The notes below the pieces were generated by a model. The model worked only from the letters and a program-made list of their open reading frames with translations. It did no database searches and was not told the DNA's origin. Made by a program: the position numbers and the translations under genes. From a virus: a DNA stretch of 39,092 bases. Location: positions 1 to 39,092 of IMG/VR virus record IMGVR_UViG_3300025426_000064; one strand, 5' to 3'. Shown one piece after another: positions 23,281 through 31,460 of this stretch. Every line of letters begins with the position of its first letter. Position 1 is the stretch's first letter.

Positions 23281-26200
23281 TCAGTTACCGCGTGAATTTT
23301 TGTTTTTGTTTGCATCGTTTACAATTTGAGCTAACAAAGGACCACCAGTTTTAAGGGATGAAACCATTGCCGTAGCAAATTGCGCAGCGGTTGCAAACCC
23401 AGCCTGTTGATAAACAGACTTGTTAGCAGCAGCAATTTTATTTGCCAAGTCTTGAATTGTTTTTCCAGAAAGACCAAGTTCTTTTTGGTCATTGGCTGCT
23501 TGAGCCCTTTCCTTTGCCGCAGAAGCCGTAAGTTTTTGATACAAGTCCATGTACTCGTTGTAGAGTTTACTTCCTGGTTTAAATGTAAGTGCTGTTTTGT
23601 AATCTTGATTAGCCGTTGCTTGTAATCTTGCGGAACCAATGTATTCAGCAGTAACTGCGGCAGCACTTGTTCCCTTGATGCCGCGAATGTTTTTTACCAA
23701 TGAAGTTTGGGCTCTTGTGGCCACGTCTGCAACAAAGTTAGGTGCGTATTGTCCAAGTTTTTTACCAAACTGTGTATTCAATATGTCCGCTTCGCCCGTT
23801 AAAGCAGTTTGAGTTAATTTTTCCCAATCTTGAGGTTTAGAATCAGAATTAAACAATTTTTTGTAAGCTTGACGTTGGTCGTTTGAAAGACTATTCCAAA
23901 GTGCCTTGTTGCCCATAACTTGTTGCTTAAGAAATTTTTTACCGTTAACTCCAACAGCATCTATAGACGAAGCAAGAGACTGTATTTTTTGAATTTTTAA
24001 CAAAGCGTTATAGTCTTTAACACCAGTTTTAATGCCCTTTTCACCAAGTGATTGACCAAGAAGTCCTTGCCAATAAGAACTAGCAATACCAAGTTTTTGC
24101 ATTGCCTTGATATCTTTATTGATATCTTTTCCGGCAACCATGTCGTTTACAAATTTGTTAAAAGAAGCCTGTTGTTTTTTATTAAGACCAGCAAGATTTG
24201 CATTTGCTTCAGAAGCAGAAAAACCTTTTACAGCACCGGGTAGGGTGTATGGAGTTCCTCCACCACCGCTAAATAAACCACCCAATTTTCCAAGCAAGGG
24301 AAGAGCAAATGGTAGAGACATCATTGCCATCATTCCAACAGGTCCACCAAGAAATCCTAAAAGTCGTCCACCAATGCCAGAAAAACCACCCTCAAGTGCT
24401 CCAGTTTCTCTAACGGCCAATTGTTCACCTTCACGAGCAGCAGCACCAGTCACACCCGCTGGTTCTCCAGATGGTGGTCTTACACCCGGTCGTGTAGCAA
24501 CCGGAACAACAGGAGTTGCACCCATGGTTCTTAGTTGCTCTTGTTGCATTGGACGAAGTTTTTCGTATGTTTGATTCACTAATGCAGTTTGTGCCCTACC
24601 ACGCGCTGGCATTCCTGGGTAATATGCTTCACGAATTGCTTTTTTAGTAATAAGGTTTCCGCTACTAAGAAGCCCTCTTTCGGCAGCAGATATTTCTGCT
24701 GCACTTCTACCCGCCATTCCAGCAGCTCCAGCAGTTCCAGCCATTGCTTCACCACCAAGAAACGCAGTAAGTCTTTCAATGTCGGCGCCAAATGCATCGG
24801 TTGATAAACCAAATTTATTAAATGTTGCTCCCATTTTGCCAATAAATTCATCTTCTTGAATTTTTGCAGTGGATTGCATAGCAGCACCACCAGAGCCAAG
24901 AGAACGAACCATTCTTCCTCGGAAGGTTCCTTCGGCATAACGTTCTGGGTTTCTTGCAATCATTGAACCCCAAAAACTTGATGTTCGGGCAAAACCTCCA
25001 CCCATCAAAGCATAACCACCCCTAAGTATTTGGGCGGTTTTAGCAACGGTTGCTAAAGCAATAAAACTAACCATTGCTCCAACAAGTGGATAAAGAATAA
25101 TTTTAAATTGTGTTAAAATGTCAAAAAGACCAGTAAATACTTTGCCAACAAGAATTGCAGGACCAGTTAGATTCTTTCCAACGCTAATAAGGTCAGCATT
25201 AAAACGTTGAAGCATTTTGTGAAATTGCGCAGAGGGTGTATTAAGCGCAATTTGTACAGACCTGTTGTATGAAGCAGAGTTGTTTTGACGGTCAATGGCT
25301 GCAATAATTCCAGCCAATTTATCTGGATTGTTAATAAGTGAAGCAATTGTTGCAAACTGCTTTGAACCACCAAACGCTTTAGTAAGAAGAAGTGACTCCG
25401 CCTGCATAGCCATGGATTGAGTGAAATTTTTTCCACTTTTCCAGGCATCAATCATGTTTTTAGGTATCTGATTTACTCCCCAGGTTTCAAGAAGATTTAC
25501 AGCACCTTGAAAACCCTGAGCGCCTTTATATTTAGGAAAATTGCTAAATGGGTTAAATGTACCCATTGCTTCTTTAAGCTTCATGGTCACACCCATCAAG
25601 CCTGTATAAACAATTCCGTCCTGTCCTGTGTAGTTTTGATTTCCAGACATAATTTTTTGGAAATCACCAGGAGCAATGTGAAGCATTGCCATGGCTTTAG
25701 CACCCTGAGTTGATGGGTTTGTTAAAAGGTTAATACCAGATTTAACATAAGTACCAGCAACAGAACCTGTTGTACCAAGGGATGTTAGAAGGTCAATCCA
25801 CGAAACAGCATCTTGAGCAGACATACCATTTGCTTTAGCGGATGTTAAAACACCACGACCAAGTGCAGATACCAATTCACTTTGGCGAATGTCACCAGCA
25901 CCCACTGCAGCATTAATAAGGTAGGCGGCTCTTGAAACACCGGCAGAACCACTTCCGACACCTCGAATATTAGCGTTTACCAGGGCTGTTACAACACGAG
26001 CAGATTGTTCAGATGCAACTCCGCCGGGAATGTTTCCCAAAACGTTAAGATTTGCAACTTGTTTTGTAACGTCTGCTAATTGCTTTTTTGTAGCCCCAAG
26101 ACCATCATTCCACGAAGCAGTACCAGAAGCAGCACGGTACATCATGTTGGCAACGTCGTTTACATTGGCACCTGTTTGTCGTGCAATGTCTAGTGCAGTT

Positions 26201-26820
26201 TTTGAAAGAAATGGAAGTTCACTTGGAGAACGACCTGCCTGCGTAATGGTCTGAGTAATTAATTTGTTAAATTCTGCGTATTTTTTAATACCTTCGTATG
26301 CAGCGCCACCAAGTAAAAGTGCGCTCCAAGTACCGGCTTTTAAAACGGCTGGTGTTCCTAATGACGCTACACGACTAGCCTGAAGATAAAATTTTGAGTA
26401 ACCACTTTCTGCCGCCATGAGGTTTTGTTGCCCCATAAGGTTTTGCTTAATAAGGCCTTCTTGAATTGAAAAAAGAATTTTGTCAAGTTCAATTTCCCGG
26501 GCTGTTTCAGCGTTTTTTGCTTTTTTTGCTTTTGTATTGGCGGTTTCAGCTTCACTGTCTTTGTCAGTTGCGGCTGTGTTTTGTGTTTTTGCGTCTCGAT
26601 TACCGCGCAACAATTTTTCTTGACGAGCAATTTCTTCGTTGCTTAATTTAACGGCGTCGGTATCGGCTGTTTGAGCTTTTGTTTTTCTTTTAAGGGCGGC
26701 AGTGGTCTCGTTGACCTCTACCTTCATCTTTTGTAGATTGATGGTTACATCAGAAACAACCTCATTACTACCAGGTGCTCTGATGACAATGTTCATCGAT
26801 AATTCGTTTGGTGTACTCAT
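23281..26820 (-). CDS. Tape measure protein
   Basis: 1179 residues, the longest gene here, as expected for the protein that sets tail length. The N-terminus is helical and charged (residues about 20-120, many Lys/Glu/Ala repeats). The middle is Gly/Ala/Ser-rich with TP901-like tape-measure character (LARQTGANVNDVANMMYRAAS type helices). Two strongly hydrophobic segments follow (VGKVFTGLFDILTQF to FIALATVA, and LLGFLGGPVGMMAMMSLPFA). The C-terminal ~300 residues are helical. No lysozyme or peptidase motif is visible. The start has a modest AAGG site at 26829-26832, directly after the T tract of a terminator-like hairpin, which may hold its expression below that of tube and sheath. Confidence 0.88.
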   Translation of the reverse strand: MSTPNELSMNIVIRAPGSNEVVSDVTINLQKMKVEVNETTAALKRKTKAQTADTDAVKLSNEEIARQEKLLRGNRDAKTQNTAATDKDSEAETANTKAKKAKNAETAREIELDKILFSIQEGLIKQNLMGQQNLMAAESGYSKFYLQASRVASLGTPAVLKAGTWSALLLGGAAYEGIKKYAEFNKLITQTITQAGRSPSELPFLSKTALDIARQTGANVNDVANMMYRAASGTASWNDGLGATKKQLADVTKQVANLNVLGNIPGGVASEQSARVVTALVNANIRGVGSGSAGVSRAAYLINAAVGAGDIRQSELVSALGRGVLTSAKANGMSAQDAVSWIDLLTSLGTTGSVAGTYVKSGINLLTNPSTQGAKAMAMLHIAPGDFQKIMSGNQNYTGQDGIVYTGLMGVTMKLKEAMGTFNPFSNFPKYKGAQGFQGAVNLLETWGVNQIPKNMIDAWKSGKNFTQSMAMQAESLLLTKAFGGSKQFATIASLINNPDKLAGIIAAIDRQNNSASYNRSVQIALNTPSAQFHKMLQRFNADLISVGKNLTGPAILVGKVFTGLFDILTQFKIILYPLVGAMVSFIALATVAKTAQILRGGYALMGGGFARTSSFWGSMIARNPERYAEGTFRGRMVRSLGSGGAAMQSTAKIQEDEFIGKMGATFNKFGLSTDAFGADIERLTAFLGGEAMAGTAGAAGMAGRSAAEISAAERGLLSSGNLITKKAIREAYYPGMPARGRAQTALVNQTYEKLRPMQQEQLRTMGATPVVPVATRPGVRPPSGEPAGVTGAAAREGEQLAVRETGALEGGFSGIGGRLLGFLGGPVGMMAMMSLPFALPLLGKLGGLFSGGGGTPYTLPGAVKGFSASEANANLAGLNKKQQASFNKFVNDMVAGKDINKDIKAMQKLGIASSYWQGLLGQSLGEKGIKTGVKDYNALLKIQKIQSLASSIDAVGVNGKKFLKQQVMGNKALWNSLSNDQRQAYKKLFNSDSKPQDWEKLTQTALTGEADILNTQFGKKLGQYAPNFVADVATRAQTSLVKNIRGIKGTSAAAVTAEYIGSARLQATANQDYKTALTFKPGSKLYNEYMDLYQKLTASAAKERAQAANDQKELGLSGKTIQDLANKIAAANKSVYQQAGFATAAQFATAMVSSLKTGGPLLAQIVNDANKNKNSRGN

Positions 26821-26833
26821 CTAGTGCCTTAAT

Positions 26834-26865
26834 AAAAAAACCGCTACCCCGAAAAGAGGTAGCGG
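26834..26865 (-). terminator. Intrinsic terminator before the tape measure gene
   Basis: On the minus strand CCGCTACC, a 9-base loop, GGTAGCGG, then seven T residues. The stem is 26841-26848 with 26858-26865, and the T run is 26834-26840. This is the best terminator match in the window. It lies 13 bases before the tape measure ATG, so it should reduce rather than block tape measure transcription. Confidence 0.85.
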
Positions 26866-26889
26866 CTTAGCCGCCCATGTGGTTGGGCG
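26862..26889 (-). promoter_or_regulatory. Mutually exclusive hairpins upstream of the terminator
   Basis: Two small stems precede the terminator on the minus strand. The first is CGCCC (26885-26889) / GGGCG (26872-26876) with an 8-base loop. The second is GCGGC (26870-26874) / GCCGC (26862-26866) with a TAA or TTA loop. The second shares bases with the first and with the terminator stem, so it cannot form together with either. The arrangement is that of an attenuator: hairpin two would prevent the terminator, hairpin one would favour it. The geometry is seen directly; regulation is inferred. Confidence 0.4.
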
Positions 26890-26900
26890 AAATGATACGG

Positions 26901-27131
26901 TTAGAAGATTTTTGCTATGGTTTTCGCGACTTCTAGGCCAATCAATTCCGCAAGAACTTTTATTTCTTCTACTTTTTGTTCACTTTGTATTTTTAAAGCC
27001 CTTTTAATAAGAGCAATATCAATTATGTAATCTTCGTTGCCCTCGTGACTTAAAACCGCCCTAGCGTCCATACCCAAAATAGTGGCGTATGCTCCTGCTT
27101 CAATATGGGGGTTTTCATCTAGGGCTTTTAA
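26901..27131 (-). CDS. Frameshifted extension of the tail assembly chaperone
   Basis: A -1 frame opens exactly at the stop of the upstream chaperone gene (27128-27130) and runs 76 residues to a TAA at 26901-26903. It has no ATG near its beginning. It starts LKALDENPHIEAGAYATILG, contains HEGNEDYIIDIALIKRALKI, and is helical and charged. It would be made by a -1 slip at T-TTT-TAA (27128-27134), giving a 258-residue fusion to the 182-residue product. Long-tailed phages commonly make such a pair (lambda G/GT, P2 E/E+E') just before the tape measure gene, and this is the same position. The coding call rests on frame, length and position. Confidence 0.75.
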   Translation of the reverse strand, partial: LKALDENPHIEAGAYATILGMDARAVLSHEGNEDYIIDIALIKRALKIQSEQKVEEIKVLAELIGLEVAKTIAKIF

Positions 27132-27134
27132 AAA
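27128..27134 (-). other. Probable -1 ribosomal frameshift site
   Basis: The minus strand reads GCTTTTTAAAAGCC across 27122-27136. In the chaperone frame the P-site codon is TTT and the next codon is the stop TAA. A one-base slip re-pairs the P-site tRNA perfectly with TTT and puts TTA in the A site, opening the 76-residue extension. A stop codon in the A site slows the ribosome and would favour the slip. A downstream stimulatory stem or an upstream Shine-Dalgarno-like element was not identified with confidence. Confidence 0.65.
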
Positions 27135-27676
27135 GCTTCGTCAGCCTCATCGTTAGCGACGTTGCTCCATTTGAACAATTTGTTTGCTGTGTCAATAAGG
27201 TCACCTTCGGTAAGGTAAATAGTCTGAACAACATCTGTTGCACGTTGGGTGTCTAGACCAAGAGCCTCAGCAAGTTTGTGGTCAAACTTTGTCCATGTAC
27301 CGTTTGGGTTTCCTTTTTCAAGTGAAATTTTGTTTTCAGTGTCACCGTTCATAACGGCATAAACTCCGACACAGGAGTCAATAAGCATATCGGCGTTGGC
27401 CAAAAGAGACCAGTCTTCACCTTTTTGCTTGCGTCGCTTTTCAATAGCATTGTTCAACTTAATAGTTGAAACAGGCTTAAAACGAACGTAGAGTTCCGGC
27501 GCTTCCCAGCGCGGGACTTTAATGTCTGTGTAAAGCTCGTCAACAATTTCTGCACGACGAGCCTGAAGTGAGGCTAGGGCAGTGAAAGAGTTGTTTGTTT
27601 CAATCTCTTCCACTGCCTCAAATGCCTCGGCTTCGGGTTTTCCATTTTCCATACCGTCAATAATAAATTCAGCCAT
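27128..27676 (-). CDS. Tail assembly chaperone
   Basis: 182 residues from the ATG at 27676, which has GGAGGA 5-6 bases upstream; a TTG four codons earlier lies inside that site and is not the start. The protein is acidic and mostly helical (MAEFIIDGMENGKPEAEAFE; ALASLQARRAEIVDELYTDI; LNNAIEKRRKQKGEDWSL). It lies between the tail tube and the tape measure, the standard place of the gpG/gpE-type chaperone that holds the tape measure before tube assembly. Its last codons run into the slippery T tract, and a -1 extension follows. Assigned by position, the frameshift and composition; no single motif defines this family. Confidence 0.75.
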   Translation of the reverse strand: MAEFIIDGMENGKPEAEAFEAVEEIETNNSFTALASLQARRAEIVDELYTDIKVPRWEAPELYVRFKPVSTIKLNNAIEKRRKQKGEDWSLLANADMLIDSCVGVYAVMNGDTENKISLEKGNPNGTWTKFDHKLAEALGLDTQRATDVVQTIYLTEGDLIDTANKLFKWSNVANDEADEAF

Positions 27677-27708
27677 GTGTTCCTCCAATGGTTTAGTTGT
27701 TTATAATA

Positions 27709-28149
27709 CTAGCCGCTTACGGTCTCAACCGCAATGTCTACTTCAAACATACGGGCAGCGTTGCTGTTTGAGTCAGTTCCACCGTCTTTTACGCCAATAA
27801 GGCGTCCGCTGTAGCTACGAACGTTACCAAATGGGTGTCCGTCGTCTCCTAGTGGTTGAAGTGAAACTGTAGCCAAAACTCGACCAACCATAGCGTGCAA
27901 AGCAGCAACGCGGTCGTGGTCTCGGTGGCTTTCGTAAACCTTGGTCAAAGTAACGTCTGAGTAGACTGGAAGTGATAGGTAAGTAATTTCTGGACCCATT
28001 CCACCAGGACGGTGTTTTACAACAGATGAGGTAACGTCTCCACCTGTAAACTTGTCAAAAATACCATAGTCATTTCCGTCAACGCTTAATGTTGCCAGCC
28101 ATTGCTGCTCTGAGCCCTGGTCGTGAATGCCTGCTAAATTATCAGCCAT
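27709..28149 (-). CDS. Tail tube protein
   Basis: 146 residues; the ATG at 28149 follows AAGGAGAA. A compact beta-rich protein (WLATLSVDGNDYGIFDKFTG; SLPVYSDVTLTKVYE; ARMFEVDIAVETVSG). The internal helix HRDHDRVAALHAMVGRV matches the beta-sandwich-plus-helix pattern of tube proteins in contractile tails (the FI/FII and gp19-like group). It directly follows the sheath gene, the usual sheath-tube order. Many copies would form the inner tube that is driven through the host envelope. Confidence 0.8.
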   Translation of the reverse strand: MADNLAGIHDQGSEQQWLATLSVDGNDYGIFDKFTGGDVTSSVVKHRPGGMGPEITYLSLPVYSDVTLTKVYESHRDHDRVAALHAMVGRVLATVSLQPLGDDGHPFGNVRSYSGRLIGVKDGGTDSNSNAARMFEVDIAVETVSG

Positions 28150-28173
28150 ATTAATTTCTCCTTAGATTATAAG

Positions 28174-29727
28174 TTATAGGGTTGGAAGCGGAGCGCTAAC
28201 CAAATACTTGGTTACATTAACTGTTACAAACTCTCCGAATGGTGACATGCGAAGGTTTACAGCAGCATTAATTTGCCCTGCAGCAATTGTTGTTGGTGTG
28301 TTGATTTGTGGGCCAGTGTTAATAGAAAATGCTTCTGCTGGTATTGCACCATAAATGCTCTTGCGAGCCCAGTAAGCCTGGCAAAGACCTGCAAGTGCAC
28401 CGTTCAATTGTGAGAACAGGTGACCACGGCCATCAATTTCTGAGAATACAAATGATTCAGCAACTGTGTTGAAGTCACGAATAATTTGCATACGGAAACG
28501 TACGTTGTTAAGGAATTGCCAATTTGCATCAAATGCAAGTGAGCGGTATCCATAGATAGCAATAACATTTGCACCAGGAACAATACGAATAACGTTTACT
28601 CCAGCGCTGTTTAGTTCGCCACGTTGAGTAGCATCAAATGCTGCTGAAACGCTTACAGCGTAATTTGACTTACCGCTGTTAATGCCTGCTGCTGGGTTAT
28701 TTGCGTCTGTTACCAAGTCGTTTGCTGCCATTTTTGCTGCAGCAAGTGCAGAAGGTGCAACTGTGCGATTAATGACTGCGCCAGCAGGTTGGTTAGGGTT
28801 TGTGTTTACAAGACCTGGAACAATTAACCAAGGAGCAAAGATTGAAGCATATGCTGGGTCAATTGCAGTTCCTTGAACCGTTGCTGCGTCGTCCATAATG
28901 TCAGATGCGGTTGCAGTGTTTTGAGCGTCAAGAACAGCAACACGGTTAAATGAATTAGCGTGGTTAGCAAGGTTTAGGTATGTTGTTGTTGATGTTGCGC
29001 CTGGGTATGAAATTTGACCAGGTCCAAATGCGTCTGTAAAAACAGTAAGTGCTACTGGTACGTCTGCATCAGAGATGTTAACGTCAGTTCCGCCGGTTAG
29101 GTAAACACTAACACTTGAGCCAGCTGCTGGCAAAACGCTTGAACCAGAAATTGTACTTGCTGTGACCATTGATTGGTAAGCAGGAAGTGTGTTAATCCAG
29201 TTAACTACATCTACGTCAGAAGCAAGTCCGCCTGTGCGGGCCATTGTGTTTCCGTTGTATGCAATAGTTGCTGTGTAAACAGTATTTGAATTAACAGTTG
29301 CACCGCTAATTGTAAGGATTACTCCATTTGCAGCAGAGTTGCTTGAGTTAGCCCAGGTTCCCTTACCATTTGCAGTAAGAAGGAATTTTCCACCAGTTGT
29401 TGTTGATGTTGCTGTAACGCCAGTTGATGTTGGTTGAATACGTGAAACGTAGGCATTTACGCCACCTTCACGGAAAAATACGTCAAGAGCATCGTAAAGA
29501 AGCGTGCTGTCAACGTGTGAGTTTAGGGTGTAGCGACCTGTAAGTTGACCATTTACAATCTGGCCAAAATAGGTGTTAAAGTCCGAAATGGAATTAACTG
29601 GGACCGCTACTCCAGCGGGGCCAGCGGCCATTCCGAGCACAAACCAAGTGCCAGTTGCGGCATTTACGCTTGGATTTGAAGCACTGGCAGTAACATTAAT
29701 GTTTACGCCTGGGGCTGAATTAGCCAT
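28174..29727 (-). CDS. Tail sheath protein
   Basis: 517 residues. The start is the ATG at 29727 (MANSAPGVNINVTA), which has GAGGAGAA just upstream and overlaps the stop of the preceding gene (ATGGCTAA). A longer frame to 29820 has a basic N-terminus without a ribosome binding site and is not preferred. Features of the sheath family are the GTWFVLGMAAGPAGVAVPV strand-loop and FGQIV, YDALDVFFREGGVNAYVSRI, a variable inserted domain in the middle, and the conserved C-terminal part (GVNVIRIVPGANVIAIYGYR, RFRMQIIRDFN, GEFVTVNVTKYL). The sheath contracts to inject the tube; its presence defines the phage as myovirus-like. Confidence 0.92.
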   Translation of the reverse strand: MANSAPGVNINVTASASNPSVNAATGTWFVLGMAAGPAGVAVPVNSISDFNTYFGQIVNGQLTGRYTLNSHVDSTLLYDALDVFFREGGVNAYVSRIQPTSTGVTATSTTTGGKFLLTANGKGTWANSSNSAANGVILTISGATVNSNTVYTATIAYNGNTMARTGGLASDVDVVNWINTLPAYQSMVTASTISGSSVLPAAGSSVSVYLTGGTDVNISDADVPVALTVFTDAFGPGQISYPGATSTTTYLNLANHANSFNRVAVLDAQNTATASDIMDDAATVQGTAIDPAYASIFAPWLIVPGLVNTNPNQPAGAVINRTVAPSALAAAKMAANDLVTDANNPAAGINSGKSNYAVSVSAAFDATQRGELNSAGVNVIRIVPGANVIAIYGYRSLAFDANWQFLNNVRFRMQIIRDFNTVAESFVFSEIDGRGHLFSQLNGALAGLCQAYWARKSIYGAIPAEAFSINTGPQINTPTTIAAGQINAAVNLRMSPFGEFVTVNVTKYLVSAPLPTL

Positions 29728-29980
29728 TTGAGTTCTCCTCGATGTTAGTGGAAGCAGTTTCTTGCTTCGTTGAATTCTTTGTTGGTGAAAGTTTTTGCTT
29801 TTGTTCTTCCCTCTGTTCACTTAAGTTTTCAGATTGAACAACAACTGCATTTCCTTCTGAGATGTAACTCTCAATTTTTTTCCCATTTTTAACTATGTAT
29901 TCGTTACCATGGGACATTGGTTGTCCTTCTTCGTCAAAAATGACATTTGGGGACTGAATTAAAATTTTTATTTTGCTCAT
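29720..29980 (-). CDS. 86-residue protein before the sheath
   Basis: 86 residues. The ATG overlaps the stop of the preceding gene (ATGA at 29977-29980), and its stop overlaps the sheath ATG by eight bases. The first ~50 residues look like a small beta domain (KIKILIQSPNVIFDEEGQPM, then EYIVKNGKKIESYI). The remainder is a Glu/Gln/Lys/Ser-rich, probably disordered tail. Not recognised. The double overlap argues for translation coupled to the sheath and tail-completion genes, so a small structural or assembly factor at the head-tail joint is plausible. Confidence 0.65.
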   Translation of the reverse strand: MSKIKILIQSPNVIFDEEGQPMSHGNEYIVKNGKKIESYISEGNAVVVQSENLSEQREEQKQKLSPTKNSTKQETASTNIEENSNG

Positions 29981-30645
29981 ATTTCCTCATTTGCAATAGT
30001 GACATTAACTTCAGTCGCTATTGGCGCTGGTGTTGAACGCTGTGTCGTAGGCTCTGTTACAGCCCCTTCTGCAGCAAACTGCGGACTTGGCAATCCGCCG
30101 TACATATTTAGAGCGCTTCCAACAGTTACAACAAAACGAACATGGGCAATTCCAGTCGTTCTACCACTGCTGTGTTCGCCTTCTAGGTATTCTTCGCCGT
30201 CCCACATTGTGGTTTCGGCAAAACCGCCTAAGCCGCGATTTTGAATAATGCAAGCACGAATGCAAGCAGCATATGCCTGCGTTAAAGCTTCCGTTTCTTG
30301 CCAATCTTTTGTTCCATAAACGTAGACCATTGCTTCAACTTGCCAATTAACACGTATACCATTTTGGTGAACCTCAGGTATGCCTAGTGTTGTTGGCACC
30401 GAAATAAGAACTGCAGCAGCAGCATTTCGAGGCAATGTTCGATATTCAGGTCGGTGCCTGTACTCAAAGGGCTTAACCAAAACCTCGCTACCTAAAGCGC
30501 GATTAAATTGAGCAATATAAGTTGGGAACCATTTTTCAAGAGTTCTATAAACAGCTTCTTGAACGCTGTGTCCTCCGTATAAAGGGCCAAAAATGTCACT
30601 ACCGTAACTTAGGTCCCAATCGGTCCACCAGTCTCTTTGTGCCAT
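29977..30645 (-). CDS. Tail terminator-like protein
   Basis: 222 residues. The central part (VLISVPTTLGIPEVHQNG, then WQVEAMVYVYGTKDWQETEA, then AYAACIRACIIQNRGLGGFA) alternates strand and helix. It resembles the ring-forming tail terminator/completion proteins (lambda gpU, T4 gp15 class). The C-terminal ~40 residues are a Thr/Pro/Ala-rich extension. The position between the tail-completion gene and the sheath agrees. Family assigned by pattern and synteny rather than by a fixed motif. Confidence 0.55.
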   Translation of the reverse strand: MAQRDWWTDWDLSYGSDIFGPLYGGHSVQEAVYRTLEKWFPTYIAQFNRALGSEVLVKPFEYRHRPEYRTLPRNAAAAVLISVPTTLGIPEVHQNGIRVNWQVEAMVYVYGTKDWQETEALTQAYAACIRACIIQNRGLGGFAETTMWDGEEYLEGEHSSGRTTGIAHVRFVVTVGSALNMYGGLPSPQFAAEGAVTEPTTQRSTPAPIATEVNVTIANEEI

Positions 30646-30655
30646 TTATAGTTCC

Positions 30656-31459
30656 TTATTTACCGAAAAATTTAAATTTACTTACAGCCTTTTTAGCAAC
30701 AGTGGAAATATTGGTAATTGCTTTTCCAGTTGCACGACCAAGACGATATGCAAATCCGCCTCTTGGTTGTTCAACCTCAACAGACCTACGTTCATTAATT
30801 GGGTTGTGTGAACCGTGATGGTGAAAGTGTTCAACATTTGAACTTTCTTTTACCTTGGTTACAATTGCATCTGCTCGTCTTTCTTGTGGAGTTTCAATAA
30901 ATTCATCCTCAAAAACGTAACGAGCAATTACACGTCTTACCGCAGCAATAAAAAGCGGTGGCGTTGGGTGGGGGATAATTCGCCGCAATGGGTTGTTTCC
31001 AATTCCATATTGGTGAAAGTATGCGTAATTATTGCCGTTTGAATAATTTCCAGTTGCGGTTTGATGTTTCCTTGGGTCAATAATTATATTGATAGCTTTT
31101 GTTCCAATTGGAAAAAATTCAGGATTTTCCGCTGCTCTTTTTAAAGCACCAGTAGGACCAACCAAAGGTTTTTTGTTAGCAAATGCGGGCCCTAATTTAT
31201 CAAGCGTAGATTGCGCAAGGGGCCTCCATGTGTTAAAAACACCAAACGTTGGAGAGGAACCATTAAATTGAAATATTTCTGCTTCCATTAAAGCAAAAAG
31301 CATTTCTGCTTCTCTTAATGCTGGTTGTGGGTTTTTTAAACGCGCAGAGAGCATTTCAAGTTTGTGCGTAAATTCTGTTATGCCTTCCCCGTAATAATCG
31401 CCTTTTGCGCCTTTAAGGGTTACATTAATTCCACTGCGACCATCATTGGAGATTGCCAC
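30656..31459 (-). CDS. Tail completion / virion morphogenesis protein (gpS/gpG-like)
   Basis: 267 residues from a GTG at 31459 supported by AGAGGAT immediately upstream. The segments WRPLAQSTLDKLG and KKPLVGPTGALKRA, followed by YAYFHQYGIGN and RRIIPHPTPPLF, are those of the P2 gpS / Mu gpG-like family (phage virion morphogenesis), which completes the tail for head joining. The C-terminal ~85 residues are basic (His/Arg/Lys-rich, HFHHHGSHNPINERRS) and extend beyond the family core. Gene order between the head connector and the tail terminator fits. Confidence 0.7.
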   Translation of the reverse strand: MAISNDGRSGINVTLKGAKGDYYGEGITEFTHKLEMLSARLKNPQPALREAEMLFALMEAEIFQFNGSSPTFGVFNTWRPLAQSTLDKLGPAFANKKPLVGPTGALKRAAENPEFFPIGTKAINIIIDPRKHQTATGNYSNGNNYAYFHQYGIGNNPLRRIIPHPTPPLFIAAVRRVIARYVFEDEFIETPQERRADAIVTKVKESSNVEHFHHHGSHNPINERRSVEVEQPRGGFAYRLGRATGKAITNISTVAKKAVSKFKFFGK

Positions 31460-31460
31460 T

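Noticed and set aside
27677-27688. TTG start at 27688 for the tail chaperone
   Set aside because: The codons TTG GAG GAA are the ribosome binding site of the ATG at 27676.
29728-29820. Longer N-terminus for the tail sheath from 29820
   Set aside because: It adds a basic segment unlike sheath N-termini and overlaps the 86-residue gene. The ATG at 29727 has GAGGAGAA immediately upstream and yields a normal sheath start.
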